64,000 nucleotides of DNA from JBBQVZ01 sp963695975 (GTDB taxonomy: Bacteria; Actinomycetota; UBA4738; HRBIN12), in assembly GCA_963695975.1 (NCBI GenBank), contig CAVOIB010000010.1:248001-312000 (forward strand). The letters run 5' to 3'. The position numbers and the translations under genes are program-made. This document shows, one piece after another, positions 1 to 8,885 of the stretch. The notes beneath the pieces are model-generated. The model saw only the letters and a list, made by a program, of their open reading frames with translations, did not search any database and was not told the DNA's origin. Every line of letters begins with the position of its first letter. Position 1 is the first letter of the stretch.

Positions 1-975
1 GCCGATGGCGACGGCCGTTGCGCCGAGCGCCAGGCACTTCGCGACGTCGGCACCGTTGCGGATCCCACCGGCCACAACCAGGTCGATCTCGTCGGCCAGG
101 CCGACGTCCTCGAGCGCTCGCCGCGCCTCGGGGATCGCCGCCATGAGCGGGATGCCTGTCTCCTCGGCGGCGATATGCGGGCCCGCCCCGGTGGATCCCT
201 CGGCCCCGTCCAGGTAGATGATGTCCGGACCGCACTTGGCGGCCATCCGGACGTCGTCGTACACGCGTGCAGCGCCCAGTTTGAGCTGGATCGGGATCCG
301 GTAGTCGGTCGCCTCGCGGATCTCCTGCACCTTGAGCGAGAGATCGTCCGGCCCCAGCCAGTCGGGGTGGCGGGCCGGGGAGCGCTGGTCGATACCCGGT
401 GGGAGCGAACGCATCTCGGCCACCTGCTCGGTAACCTTCTGCCCCATCAGATGCCCGCCGAGCCCCACCTTGCACCCCTGGCCGATGAAGAACTCGCACG
501 CGTCGGCGAGCATCAGGTGATGCGGGTTGAACCCATAACGGCTCTGGATGTTCTGGTAGTACCACTTGGTCGACAGGTCGCGCTCCGGGGGGATCATCCC
601 GCCCTCGCCCGAGCACGTCGCCGTGCCGGCCATGGAGGCACCCTTCGCGAGCGCCATCTTCGCCTCGAGCGAGAGCGCGCCGAAGCTCATCCCCGTGATG
701 TAGATCGGGATGTCGAGCTCGATCGGGTTCTTCGCGAACCGCGCGCCCAGGACGGTCTTCGTGTCGCACTTCTCGCGGTACCCCTCGATCACGAACCGAG
801 TGAGCGTGCCGGGCAGGAACATCAGTTGATCCCAGTGCGGGATCGGCTTGAACATCGAGAACCCGCGCATCCGATACCGGCCGAGCTCGGCCTTCACGTG
901 GATGTCGTTGATGACCTCGGGCGTGAAGATGCGCGAGTGCCCCAGGACGTTCGTCTGGGAGCCGACGTCTTCCAT
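1..975 (-). CDS. FMN-binding glutamate synthase domain protein (GlxD/MgsC-like), 3' end beyond window
   Basis: Reading the minus strand from ATG at 975 gives 325 uninterrupted codons that run off the left edge, so the C-terminus is missing. The start follows a strong purine-rich Shine-Dalgarno stretch (GGGAGGGAGAAAG). The protein resembles the FMN/Fe-S alpha/beta-barrel domain of glutamate synthase: near the start of the barrel it has ITGMSFGALS, then ATCSGEGG, GLGGHLMGQK, IQLKLGAA, YLDGAEGSTGAGP and VAGGIRNGADVAKCLALGA. Large glutamate synthases carry this domain fused to amidotransferase and GXGXG domains; here the three modules are separate adjacent genes, as in rhizobial glxBCD and in methylotroph mgsABC (N-methylglutamate synthase). 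It is the last readable gene of the glnT/gmaS-like operon. The fold is clear; glutamate versus N-methylglutamate synthesis cannot be settled from sequence. Confidence 0.9.
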   Translation of the reverse strand, partial: MEDVGSQTNVLGHSRIFTPEVINDIHVKAELGRYRMRGFSMFKPIPHWDQLMFLPGTLTRFVIEGYREKCDTKTVLGARFAKNPIELDIPIYITGMSFGALSLEAKMALAKGASMAGTATCSGEGGMIPPERDLSTKWYYQNIQSRYGFNPHHLMLADACEFFIGQGCKVGLGGHLMGQKVTEQVAEMRSLPPGIDQRSPARHPDWLGPDDLSLKVQEIREATDYRIPIQLKLGAARVYDDVRMAAKCGPDIIYLDGAEGSTGAGPHIAAEETGIPLMAAIPEARRALEDVGLADEIDLVVAGGIRNGADVAKCLALGATAVAIG

Positions 976-994
976 GGTCAGCTTTCTCCCTCCC

Positions 995-1783
995 CTAGAT
1001 GACGAGCTTCTTCTCGCTCGGCTCGAGGTTGTCGTAGTTGTAGAGCTGCTTGCCACAGACGAACTTCTGGAACGACGACGGCTTGTCCAGGCCGTACATC
1101 GCGAACTTGCGGTCGATCAGCTCGGTGTCCTTGTCGGTCCACTCGCCCTCCACGCAATCGATCCCGAGAGACTTCACCTTCCCTCCCACGTAGATCGTCC
1201 CGTCGTACATGGAGTCACCGAGCCCCGGACCGACGTCGCCGCAGATGATCTGGCGGCCTCGCTGCAACATGAAACCGGTCATCGAACCAGCATCACCTCC
1301 GACGATGATCGTGCCGCCCTTCTGGTCGATCCCGGTACGAGCCCCGACGCTGCGCCTGATCACCAGATCGCCTCCGCGGATCGCTGCGCCGGTGAGCGAG
1401 CCCGCGTTCTTCTCGATGATCACGACGCCCGACATCATGTTCTCGCACACCGACCAGCCGACCCGGCCCTCCACCACGACCTCCGGACCGTCGATCACGC
1501 CCAACCCGAAGTAGCCGAGGCTGCCGGCGAATCGGATCTTGCACCGCTGGAGGATCCCGACCCCAAGCGAGTGCTTCGCGCCCGGGTTCAGCACCGTGAC
1601 GTCGCGGATCCCCTCCTCGTAGATCAGCCAGCGGAGCTCCAGGTTGATCTGTCGCGTCGTGAGGGGGCCGGCGTCGAACACGGCCTTACCACCGTCGATC
1701 TGTGAGATCTTCGGGACCTCCGCGTGAGGCTCGGCCAGGCCCCTGGCGTCATACGTGATGCGGCGTTCGCCTACCGTGTCCAT
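995..1783 (-). CDS. GXGXG-domain subunit of split glutamate synthase (GlxC/MgsB-like)
   Basis: A 262-aa protein with the right-handed beta-helix repeats of the C-terminal GXGXG domain of glutamate synthase alpha subunits: repeated G-x-x-x-G motifs such as GSLTGAAIRGGDL, GGDAGSMTGFMLQRG and GDVGPGLGDSMYDGTIYVGG between about residues 85 and 200. In full-length enzymes this domain is structural and braces the ammonia channel between the glutaminase and FMN sites. The start overlaps the end of the upstream amidotransferase gene by 13 bp, and the FMN-subunit gene starts 20 bp after its stop, so the three are probably translated together. Length suits the stand-alone GlxC/MgsB group. Confidence 0.88.
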   Translation of the reverse strand: MDTVGERRITYDARGLAEPHAEVPKISQIDGGKAVFDAGPLTTRQINLELRWLIYEEGIRDVTVLNPGAKHSLGVGILQRCKIRFAGSLGYFGLGVIDGPEVVVEGRVGWSVCENMMSGVVIIEKNAGSLTGAAIRGGDLVIRRSVGARTGIDQKGGTIIVGGDAGSMTGFMLQRGRQIICGDVGPGLGDSMYDGTIYVGGKVKSLGIDCVEGEWTDKDTELIDRKFAMYGLDKPSSFQKFVCGKQLYNYDNLEPSEKKLVI

Positions 1784-2700
1784 ACCAGCACCTGTCCCTC
1801 GTACGGGTCGTACGTATCGATCTCGTGGTCGATCAGGGCCCGGATCGCGATCTCCTCCGAGGCCATGGCGACCAGCTCGTCGGACTCGTAGAGCACCAGC
1901 GGCTTGGCTGCCATCTCGTCCTTCGCGACGCCCAGCGCATCCTTCGTGACCGCCATGTAGGTGAACACCCCGTCGAGCTCTTCAAGGCTCTGGTCCATGG
2001 CGTCCTTCAGATCGGCGCCCTCGGCCATCTTTTCGGCCAGGTAGACGGCGATGATCTCGGAATCACATTCGGACTGGAACCGGTGCCCCGACCGCTCGAG
2101 ACGCCGCTTCCAATGGAAGTAGTTGGTCAGCTGCCCGTTGTGTACCACCGCGACGTCGGAGAACGGGTAAGCCCAGTAGGGGTGGGCGCCGGAGATGTCG
2201 ACGTCGGACTCGGTCGCCATTCGCACGTGCCCGATCGCGTGTGTTCCTTCGAATCCGCCGAGCTTGTAGAGATCCGATACCTCCTCGGCATCGCCGAGGT
2301 CCTTCACGATCTCGAGCGAATGACCGAGCGAAAGGATCTCGCATCCAGGGACGTCCTCCAGGTAATCGGCCAAGGCCTTCAAGTCGCCCTCGTATCGGAC
2401 CTTGGCCCGGTAGGCATACTCCGTCTCGCGCTCGACCCTATCGATGGTCGCGCCGATCTTGTTCAACCTCGACTCGACCTCCTGGCGGTGCCGGTCCAGC
2501 CGCTCCTTGAAGTCGAAGCCCCTCGGGTCGTTCGCGTCCGCGAGCTTGAACCGGATCACCACGAGGTCACTCTCCGGTCCGAAGAGGGCATAGCCGGTCG
2601 AGTCCGGTCCTCGATGCTTCATCGACTGCAGCATCCGCGTCATCTCGGTGCCCACATCCGAGTTGCCGTCCCGGTGGATGATCCCTGCGATCCCGCACAT
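1771..2700 (-). CDS. Class II glutamine amidotransferase (GlxB/MgsA-like)
   Basis: The start is placed at the ATG giving MCGIAGIIHRDG, because class II (Ntn) amidotransferases expose Cys2 as catalytic nucleophile after Met removal; the open frame continues 35 codons upstream but that part is not family-like. The product is 309 aa. Family features include HRGPDSTGYALF near residue 30, THAIGHVRMATES (the Arg/His region after the glutaminase loop), VVHNGQLTNYF and SECDSEIIAVYL. It should hydrolyse glutamine (or a glutamylamide) and pass ammonia or an amine to the FMN subunit. It sits between the glutamine-synthetase-like gene, 38 bp upstream, and the GXGXG gene, which it overlaps. Confidence 0.9.
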   Translation of the reverse strand: MCGIAGIIHRDGNSDVGTEMTRMLQSMKHRGPDSTGYALFGPESDLVVIRFKLADANDPRGFDFKERLDRHRQEVESRLNKIGATIDRVERETEYAYRAKVRYEGDLKALADYLEDVPGCEILSLGHSLEIVKDLGDAEEVSDLYKLGGFEGTHAIGHVRMATESDVDISGAHPYWAYPFSDVAVVHNGQLTNYFHWKRRLERSGHRFQSECDSEIIAVYLAEKMAEGADLKDAMDQSLEELDGVFTYMAVTKDALGVAKDEMAAKPLVLYESDELVAMASEEIAIRALIDHEIDTYDPYEGQVLVWTR

Positions 2701-2738
2701 GGTGCCCGCGTGCTCCTCTCGTCGTGGTGTCTCGGGGA

Positions 2739-4136
2739 CTACGGAAGGATGTCCAGGTACTCGCCGATGTCCCAATCGCTGACGGTGGCGATGAACCGGG
2801 TCCACTCATCCTTCTTGTAGTGCATGAAGACGCGATACATGTCACCCGGGAGCGCCGACTTGACCACCTCGTCCTGCTCGAGCGCTTGGAGCGCCTCACC
2901 CAGGGTCTCCGGTACGCGGGCGACCTCTTTCCCCTCGGAGATCGCCTCGTAGATGTTCCGCTCTTCGGGCGGACCCGGGTCGAGGTTCCGTGTCAGGCCA
3001 TCCTTCATCGCCATCAGCAGGGCGGCGAACGAGAGGTACGGGTTCACGGATGAGTCCACCGAGCGATATTCGTAGCGACCGGGAGCCGAGATGCGGAGCG
3101 CCGTGGTTCGGTTCTGGAACCCCCAGTCGGCGAAGATCGGGGCCCAGAACCCCGCATCCCAGAAGCGCCGGTACGAGTTCACGGTCGGTGACGTGATGCA
3201 GGTGAGTGCGCGCAGGTGCTCCAGGACGCCCCCGATCGCGTGCAACCCGATCTTTCCCGGAACCCGAGGGTCATCCCCGTCGGGCATGAACATGTTCTCC
3301 TCCCCCTGCCACAGCGAGATGTTGTGGTGACACCCGTTGGCGGACACGCCCATGAACGGCTTGGGCATGAAGCACGCGAACGCGTCCATCTCGCGGCCGA
3401 CCTGGCGGCAGATCTGCCGGTACGTGGTCAGCCGGTCTGCGGTGAGCTCGGCCCTATCGAAGTTGAAGTTCAGCTCCAGCTGTCCGGGCGCGTCTTCATG
3501 GTCGCCCTGGATCATGTCGAGGCCCATCGCCTCGCCGTACTCCATCACCTTGTGGATGATCGGCTGCAGCTCCGAGAACTGATCGATGTGATAGCAGTAC
3601 GGCTTCGTCTTCCCCTCGACCGTCGGCGTCCCATCGGGGTTGGTCTTCAGCCACATCATCTCGGGCTCGGTACCGGCGCGCAGGTGGAGCCCCGTTTCGG
3701 CGGTGAAGTCGTCATGGATGCGCTTCAGGTTGCCGCGGCAATCCGAGGTCAAGAACACCCCGCCGTCGACCTCTTCCTCGCGCCCTCGGAACAAGGTGCA
3801 GAAGACGCGCGCCGTCTTCCGATCCCAGGGCAACACGCAGAACGTTTCCACGTCCGGGATCCCCACCAGCTCACGCGCTTCCGGGCCGTAACCGATGTAG
3901 TTCCCGTCTCGGTCGACGAATAGGTTGGCCGTGGAGCCGTAGACGAGCTGGAATCCCCGCCGGGCGATCGTCTCCCAATGTTTCGCCGGGATCCCTTTGC
4001 CCATGATCCGGCCGGTGACCGACACGAATTGGTAGTACATGTACGTGACGCCCTCGGCATCGATCTGCTTCTTCACTTCGGCGATGGCCTGCTCGCGACC
4101 ATCCTGCTCAACGAAACGCTCGATATCCGTCGCCAC
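2739..4136 (-). CDS. Type III (GlnT) glutamine synthetase-like / gamma-glutamylmethylamide synthetase candidate
   Basis: A 465-aa protein with GTG start 5 nt after GGAGG. Glutamine synthetase signatures are intact: the metal-binding EPE at 157-159, GDHEDAPGQLE at 211-221 with the glutamate-binding acidic residues, NGCHHN at 268-272, the NRT region near 342 and the EYRSVDSSVNPYLS block from 356. It lacks the adenylylation-loop region of GSI-beta enzymes. The GlnT/GSIII-like family includes GmaS, which ligates methylamine to glutamate in the N-methylglutamate pathway; the directly following amidotransferase, GXGXG and FMN-synthase genes reproduce the gmaS-mgsABC (or rhizobial glnT-glxBCD) arrangement. 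Whether ammonia or a methylamine is used cannot be read from the sequence; the folate C1 genes next door favour the methylamine option. Confidence 0.88.
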   Translation of the reverse strand: MATDIERFVEQDGREQAIAEVKKQIDAEGVTYMYYQFVSVTGRIMGKGIPAKHWETIARRGFQLVYGSTANLFVDRDGNYIGYGPEARELVGIPDVETFCVLPWDRKTARVFCTLFRGREEEVDGGVFLTSDCRGNLKRIHDDFTAETGLHLRAGTEPEMMWLKTNPDGTPTVEGKTKPYCYHIDQFSELQPIIHKVMEYGEAMGLDMIQGDHEDAPGQLELNFNFDRAELTADRLTTYRQICRQVGREMDAFACFMPKPFMGVSANGCHHNISLWQGEENMFMPDGDDPRVPGKIGLHAIGGVLEHLRALTCITSPTVNSYRRFWDAGFWAPIFADWGFQNRTTALRISAPGRYEYRSVDSSVNPYLSFAALLMAMKDGLTRNLDPGPPEERNIYEAISEGKEVARVPETLGEALQALEQDEVVKSALPGDMYRVFMHYKKDEWTRFIATVSDWDIGEYLDILP

Positions 4137-4511
4137 GCCTGCCTCCGATCTTCCCGCCTCAAGAGAGGCGGAGCCAAGTGGATGGGACGCACCCTGCGCA
4201 GGATCGGGCCGAATATAGCCCGAAGCTCCGGTTACCCGCCAGCCGACGACGATCCCACCGACATATTCGCTCTCCTAGATCGCCGAGTCTCCGGCGCCGA
4301 GCCGTGCGCGCGTGATCCATCCGGATCCTCAGAGAGTGCGCGCTCTCGAGGTCCACGCGTCGGGTGGGCATCTGGCGTTCGTCTACCGACGTCATAAGGA
4401 AGGTCGGAGCACCTTCCGGCAGGGGCCGCTCCCGTCCTGGTCGCAGGGGGATTGGCGGTATCCTCGCCCACTGACCGTTCACCCGACGGTCGCCCATCGA
4501 GGAGCCATCAC
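4137..4511. promoter_or_regulatory. Divergent intergenic region between glnT-like operon and fhs
   Basis: These 375 bp separate two divergent transcription units and hold no convincing gene. On the minus strand a perfect 7-bp hairpin (CCGCCTC, 4-nt loop, GAGGCGG; 4154-4171) lies 18-35 nt before the GTG of the glutamine-synthetase-like gene, just upstream of its GGAGG. On the plus strand a second 7-bp hairpin (GGAAGGT, 6-nt loop, ACCTTCC) occupies 4398-4417, about 95 nt before fhs, and GAGGAG precedes the fhs GTG by 7 nt. No ZTP, glycine or other riboswitch core was recognised. Confidence 0.5.
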
Positions 4512-6182
4512 GTGAAGAGCGGACTCGAGATCGCCCAGGAAGCGCTCCTGCGGCCCATCACCGACATCGCGGCGGCGTCCGGCTTGACGCCGGACGAGCT
4601 CGAGGCGTTCGGGCGGTATCGAGGCAAGGTCGATCCTTCGGTGCTCGACCGGCTCGCGGAACGACCGGACGGCAAGCTGATCATCACCACGGCCATCACA
4701 CCCACGAAGGCGGGCGAGGGCAAGACGACGACCTCGGTGTCGCTCACCCAGGGACTCGGACAGATCGGGAAGAACGTGATGCTCTGCCTGCGCGAGCCGT
4801 CGATGGGCCCGGTGTTCGGGATCAAGGGCGGAGGGAACGGCGGCGGCTATGCCCAGGTCGTCCCGATGGAAGAGATCAACCTCCACTTCAATGGGGACTT
4901 CCACGCGGTGACCGCCGCGCATAACCTGTTGGCCGCTGCGCTCGACGCGTCGATCTTCAACGGGAACTCCCTCGGCATCGATCCACAGACGATCACCTGG
5001 CCGCGAACGCTCGACGTGAACGATCGCGAGCTCCGCTACTGCGTCGTCGGCCTGGGCGGGAAGGCGCACGGCGTGCCGCGCGAGAACCAGTTCGTGATCA
5101 CCGCGGCTTCGGAGATCATGGCGGTGTTCGCGTTGGCGAGCGACCTGCATGACCTACGTGCGCGCCTCGGCAGGATCGTCGTCGCCGACGACCGGAGCGG
5201 CAACCCGATCACCGCCGAGGACCTGCGTGTGGCGGGCGCCATGACCGTGATCATGAAGGACGCCCTCCACCCGAACCTCGTGCAGACGCTCGAAGGGCAG
5301 CCCGTCCTGATCCACGCCGGCCCGTTCGGCAATATCGCCCACGCGAACAACTCGATCATCGAGGACCGGGTGGCGTTGAAGCTCGCCGATTACGTGGTGA
5401 CCGAGGCAGGGTTCGGGAGCGACCTGGGCCTCCAGAAGTTCTGCGACATCGTGTGCCGGGTCGGTGGGTTCGCTCCGAGCGCGGCCGTGCTCGTGACGAC
5501 GGTCCGGGCAACGAAGTCACACGGCGGCATGGCGTTCGCCGACCTGGCGCACGAAGACCTCGACGCGCTACGGCGCGGCGCCGACAACCTGGCGGCGCAC
5601 GTCAATATCGTGAAGCAGTACGGACTGCCCTGCGTCGTGTCGATCAACAACTTCCCGTCGGACACCGCCGCCGAAGTGGCGTTGATCGAGGAGCTGGCGG
5701 TCGGCGCGGGCGCGGAGACCGTCGTCGTCAACCGCGCGTTCGCACAGGGCGGTTCGGGTGCCGTCGATCTTGCCAACGCGGTCGTTGATGCGTGCGAGAA
5801 GCCGAACGACTTCAACGTCCTCACGCCCGACGGCGCGTCGTTGAAAGAGCAGATCGAGGCGATCGCGACGCGCCTCTACGGTGCGGACGGCGTCGACTTC
5901 CTGCCACAGGCCGAGAATGACCTTGCGCGGATGGACGCGCTCGGGTTCGGGACGCTGCCGGTGTGCATGGCGAAGACCCACCTCTCCCTGTCGCACGACC
6001 CCGCCCTCCTCAACCGCCCGATCGGGTTCCGGCTCCCGGTCCGCGGCCTCGTGCCCAGCGCGGGCGCGGGGTTCGTGGTCGCGCTCTGCGGCGACATGCA
6101 ACGGATGCCCGGGCTCGGGAAGACCCCGGCGTTCATGAACGTCGACATCGACGACGAGGGCCGGACCGTCGGGCTGTTCTGA
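4512..6182 (+). CDS. fhs: Formate--tetrahydrofolate ligase
   Basis: A 556-aa protein, the normal family length, when started at GTG 4512, which follows GAGGAG by 7 nt; the frame stays open 20 codons further upstream but that segment is not family-like. The P-loop TPTKAGEGKTTTSVSL lies near residue 65, followed by the conserved REPSMGPVFGIKGGG formyl-phosphate/folate block, the HLHFNGDFHAVTAAHNLLAA-type region and IHAGPFGNIAHANNS. The enzyme interconverts formate + ATP + THF with 10-formyl-THF; in C1-oxidising organisms it can run in reverse and conserve ATP. It is convergent with fchA (6-bp gap between stops), which makes its substrate. Confidence 0.97.
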   Translation: MKSGLEIAQEALLRPITDIAAASGLTPDELEAFGRYRGKVDPSVLDRLAERPDGKLIITTAITPTKAGEGKTTTSVSLTQGLGQIGKNVMLCLREPSMGPVFGIKGGGNGGGYAQVVPMEEINLHFNGDFHAVTAAHNLLAAALDASIFNGNSLGIDPQTITWPRTLDVNDRELRYCVVGLGGKAHGVPRENQFVITAASEIMAVFALASDLHDLRARLGRIVVADDRSGNPITAEDLRVAGAMTVIMKDALHPNLVQTLEGQPVLIHAGPFGNIAHANNSIIEDRVALKLADYVVTEAGFGSDLGLQKFCDIVCRVGGFAPSAAVLVTTVRATKSHGGMAFADLAHEDLDALRRGADNLAAHVNIVKQYGLPCVVSINNFPSDTAAEVALIEELAVGAGAETVVVNRAFAQGGSGAVDLANAVVDACEKPNDFNVLTPDGASLKEQIEAIATRLYGADGVDFLPQAENDLARMDALGFGTLPVCMAKTHLSLSHDPALLNRPIGFRLPVRGLVPSAGAGFVVALCGDMQRMPGLGKTPAFMNVDIDDEGRTVGLF

Positions 6183-6188
6183 GGCTGC

Positions 6189-6830
6189 CTACGACGCCAG
6201 GCGGAGCTGGAAGGCGGTCTGGCTCTCCCGGATCGACTGATCGGCACGACCGCGGAGGGTTGCCACCTCGTCCAGCAAGGCGCCACGTCGGACCTCGTCC
6301 TTCAGCGACGCGGCGTTGATCTCCACGTTCGCGATCGCGCACAGCGTTGCGCAGTAGAGCTCGGCGGCGCCAGAGAGCCCGTCCGAAGCGGCTTGGGGGT
6401 TGCCCATCGCCGTGGCGTCTTCCGCGAGGGTCATCAGGTCGACCGCCGCGCGCGCGATCTCGAGCGGAACGGACGCAGCTTGCTCGTATCCCGCCTGGAT
6501 CGCGGCCGACCGGGCGGCCTTGTCGGTGTCGGTCTCCTTCGGCATCTTGAACGCGTCCATCACCCCGTCGAACGCGTGGGCGTCCCGGTCGGCCAGGTCG
6601 AGGAACTCCGCCCGCGCGGCGTCTGCGCGTTCGACGAGAGCGCGCATCCGCTCGTCGACGTCCTCGAAGGAGGGCTTCCCGACGGTCAGGCGTCCCACCA
6701 TCGCGATCAGCGCGGCACCGGTCGCGGCCGCGATCGCGCCCGCCGCTCCCCCACCCGGGGTCGGAGCATGCGAGCCGAGCACGTCCAAGAAGCCATCAAC
6801 GGTCATCGCACCCAATCGTTCGTCCGTCAC
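6189..6830 (-). CDS. fchA: Methenyltetrahydrofolate cyclohydrolase / cyclodeaminase-family protein
   Basis: A 213-aa all-helical protein of the FTCD_C (formiminotransferase-cyclodeaminase C-terminal) family: PTPGGGAAGAIAAATGAAL at 24-42 is the family signature, with the ADRDAHAFDGVMDAFKMPKETD segment after it and a C-terminal AIANVEINAASLKD helix. FchA members convert 5,10-methenyl-THF to 10-formyl-THF; cyclodeaminase members release ammonia from 5-formimino-THF. Its start overlaps the stop of the glutamate formimidoyltransferase gene by 4 bp (ATGA-type coupling), so the two act as a split version of bifunctional FTCD. Proximity to fhs supports the cyclohydrolase role. Confidence 0.9.
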   Translation of the reverse strand: MTDERLGAMTVDGFLDVLGSHAPTPGGGAAGAIAAATGAALIAMVGRLTVGKPSFEDVDERMRALVERADAARAEFLDLADRDAHAFDGVMDAFKMPKETDTDKAARSAAIQAGYEQAASVPLEIARAAVDLMTLAEDATAMGNPQAASDGLSGAAELYCATLCAIANVEINAASLKDEVRRGALLDEVATLRGRADQSIRESQTAFQLRLAS

Positions 6831-7759
6831 GTCGCTCGCTCCTCCTCCGCCGGCCGGATCAGCCGCTCCAAGATCTGCGCGTCCGGATCGAACCCCGAGA
6901 GTCGCAGGTACTCCTCGTCGCCCGGACCGAGCGCGGACGCTGGCACCAGTCCAACGATCTCTCCGTCCGTCACGCGCATCCCGAGCGCGGACGCCTCCGA
7001 TGCGACCGCGTCGAATGCCTTGCGCAATCCCGTGACATCGTGATCCACCAAGTTCATCGACACGGTCACGACCCCTCCGCGTTCCGGGACGGCGAAGCCG
7101 ATCGCCCGCACCGCCGGCAGGCCGCCGCTCGACTCGCGCACCGAGCGCGCGATCTGCTTCGCCGCGTCCTCGTCCGTCCCGTCCAGGTAGAGGTTGAACG
7201 CGACCAGCGGCTTACGAGCCCCGACCGCCGTGGCGCCGGCGCGCCCGATCTCGTGTGGCCCGAAGTCCGGCAGCCGTTCGCCCCGTGCGACCGCGGCCCG
7301 AATCCCCTCGAACTCACCCTTCCGGACCTCAGCCAGCGACGAGCGATCCGGCGACAGGGCGGCGCGGTCGTAGAGATAGACCGGAATATCGAGCCGCTCG
7401 GCCAGCTCCCTCCCGAACCTGCGGGCGAGATCGACGCATCCGTCCATCGTGACGTCACGCACCGGCATGAAGGGGATCACGTCGGCGGCACCCATCCTCG
7501 GGTGCCCCCCGGAGTGGGCGAACATATCGATCAGCTCCACGGCCTTCTCGGCCCCGGCCATCGCGCTCGCGGCCACGGTGGCCGCCGAGCCGAGCACCGT
7601 CGTGTCCAGCCGGTTGTGGTCCGGGTCTGCCTCGGCGTACACGACGCGGGCTCCGGGCACGTGCAGGGCGTCGACGATGTCGCCGATGACCGCGGCACGT
7701 CGGCCCTCGCTGAAGTTGGGCACGACGCCCACGAGTGGCTCTCCCACGGGCGCGAGCAT
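6827..7759 (-). CDS. ftcD: Glutamate formimidoyltransferase
   Basis: A 310-aa protein starting MLAPVGEPLVGVVPNFSEGR; VPNFSEGR is the N-terminal signature of formiminotransferases. Further support comes from HSGGHPRMGAADVIPF around residue 83 (folate-site His and Arg), the YLYDRA block, and RAIGFAVPERGGVVTVSMNLVD in the C-terminal subdomain. The family moves a formimino or formyl group between glutamate and THF. Known stand-alone members work in histidine or purine-derived formiminoglutamate breakdown, but no hut genes are visible here. It is third in an operon behind two GcvT-like genes (11 bp after the previous stop) and is translationally coupled to fchA, which suggests a role in C1 transfer rather than histidine use. 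Confidence 0.9.
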   Translation of the reverse strand: MLAPVGEPLVGVVPNFSEGRRAAVIGDIVDALHVPGARVVYAEADPDHNRLDTTVLGSAATVAASAMAGAEKAVELIDMFAHSGGHPRMGAADVIPFMPVRDVTMDGCVDLARRFGRELAERLDIPVYLYDRAALSPDRSSLAEVRKGEFEGIRAAVARGERLPDFGPHEIGRAGATAVGARKPLVAFNLYLDGTDEDAAKQIARSVRESSGGLPAVRAIGFAVPERGGVVTVSMNLVDHDVTGLRKAFDAVASEASALGMRVTDGEIVGLVPASALGPGDEEYLRLSGFDPDAQILERLIRPAEEERAT

Positions 7760-7770
7760 ACGGCCCAGGG

Positions 7771-8853
7771 TTAGACGCGCGGCCTCTTCTTCTCGGGGTC
7801 ATACAGGCTGAGGGTCGCCACCGTCGCGACGGCGTCGCCCACCTCGACCTTCTCGCCCTCGACCGCGACCTCCGTGTTCAAGATCGCGAGGCCGATCGTG
7901 CCGAGGCGCGGGCTGACCGCCGGCGACGTCACGACGCCGACCTCGTTCCCATCCTTGGTCACGGTCGCCCCGTGCTCAGGCGCGACGTCGCTCTCGATCT
8001 TCAAGGTCTTGAAGCGCTTCGGCGGGTTCGCACCGTAGGCGGCAAGTGCATCAGCGCCGACGCACTCCGTGTCGGCCTTGATGAACCGATCCATCGAGAG
8101 GTCCCATGGTGATGTCTCACCGGGGTTGTAGTCGACGGCGATGATGATCAGCCCGACTTCCGTGCGCGCGAGGTCGATCGCCGTGAGACCGAACGGCGTC
8201 CCCCCGGCCTCGATCAACGCCTCCCAGACGACGTTCGCATCCTCGGGGGCGACGACCACCTCGTACCCCTTCTCACCGGAGAACCCGGTCCTGAGCAACC
8301 AGGCGTCCCGCCCGGCCACCGTCGTCTGGTCGGGCCAGAACCGGAAGTACTTCAGGCCGCCAAGGTCGCGGGCGGTGAGGCCCTGCAACGTGGCCTGCGA
8401 CGTCGGGCCCTGCACCGCGATCATCGAGAGTTCGGTCGTGCGGTGTGCGATGGAGGCGTCCAGGCCGTCCGCCGTCTCGCGGAACCAGTCGTCGATGCCC
8501 GCGGAGTTGATCAGCACCCAGTAGCGGTCGTCAGCGTGCTTATAGACGTTGCCGTCGTCGATCATCAGCCCATCGGCATTCACGAACGCCCCGTACCGGA
8601 CGGAGCCCTCGCCCATGCCGTCGACTGTGTTCGTGAACCGGCGCTGGATCAGGCGGCCGGCGTCGGGACCCGTCACCTCGTACTTGCACGTCGAGAACAG
8701 GTCCCACAGGCCGGTCGCCGTGCGGACCGCCTCGTACTCCTCGAGTGGATCGCGACCTTCATCCATCATCCACGGGTAGCCCTCTTCCCAAAGGAACTCG
8801 CCGCCATGCGCGACGTGCCACTCGTGGAGCGGCGAACGGTTCTCCTCAGTCAT
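7771..8853 (-). CDS. GcvT/DmdA-like folate-dependent aminomethyl(methyl)transferase, copy 2
   Basis: A 360-aa protein of the GcvT fold (N-terminal folate-binding region plus C-terminal barrel): EYEAVRTATGLWDLFSTCKYEVTGPDA, YGAFVNADGLMIDDGNVYK (the acidic pair corresponds to the folate-N10 catalytic region), IAVQGPTSQ, LRTGFSGEKGYEV and TSPAVSPRLGTIGLA. Length matches GcvT and the DMSP demethylase DmdA (about 360-370 aa) and is shorter than the O-demethylases LigM/DesA. It is a clear paralogue of the next gene upstream; both end in YDPEKxRPRx. It lacks gcvH/gcvP neighbours, so it is unlikely to be the glycine-cleavage T protein, and a true gcvT exists at 62.3 kb. A methyl donor (N-methyl or S-methyl) is inferred, not identified. 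Confidence 0.85.
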   Translation of the reverse strand: MTEENRSPLHEWHVAHGGEFLWEEGYPWMMDEGRDPLEEYEAVRTATGLWDLFSTCKYEVTGPDAGRLIQRRFTNTVDGMGEGSVRYGAFVNADGLMIDDGNVYKHADDRYWVLINSAGIDDWFRETADGLDASIAHRTTELSMIAVQGPTSQATLQGLTARDLGGLKYFRFWPDQTTVAGRDAWLLRTGFSGEKGYEVVVAPEDANVVWEALIEAGGTPFGLTAIDLARTEVGLIIIAVDYNPGETSPWDLSMDRFIKADTECVGADALAAYGANPPKRFKTLKIESDVAPEHGATVTKDGNEVGVVTSPAVSPRLGTIGLAILNTEVAVEGEKVEVGDAVATVATLSLYDPEKKRPRV

Positions 8854-8885
8854 CTCGTCCTCCTCGTCCTCGGATCGGCCGGCGC

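Noticed and set aside
4270..4511. Possible ZTP, THF or glycine riboswitch before fhs
   Set aside because: fhs is a classic ZTP-riboswitch target, but I could not find the CCGCCUGGGC-type core or a glycine-riboswitch core in the leader; only a simple 7-bp hairpin is visible.
6827..7759. Histidine-utilisation operon
   Set aside because: Glutamate formimidoyltransferase is present, but hutH, hutU, hutI and hutG are absent and the operon partners are GcvT-like proteins and fchA.
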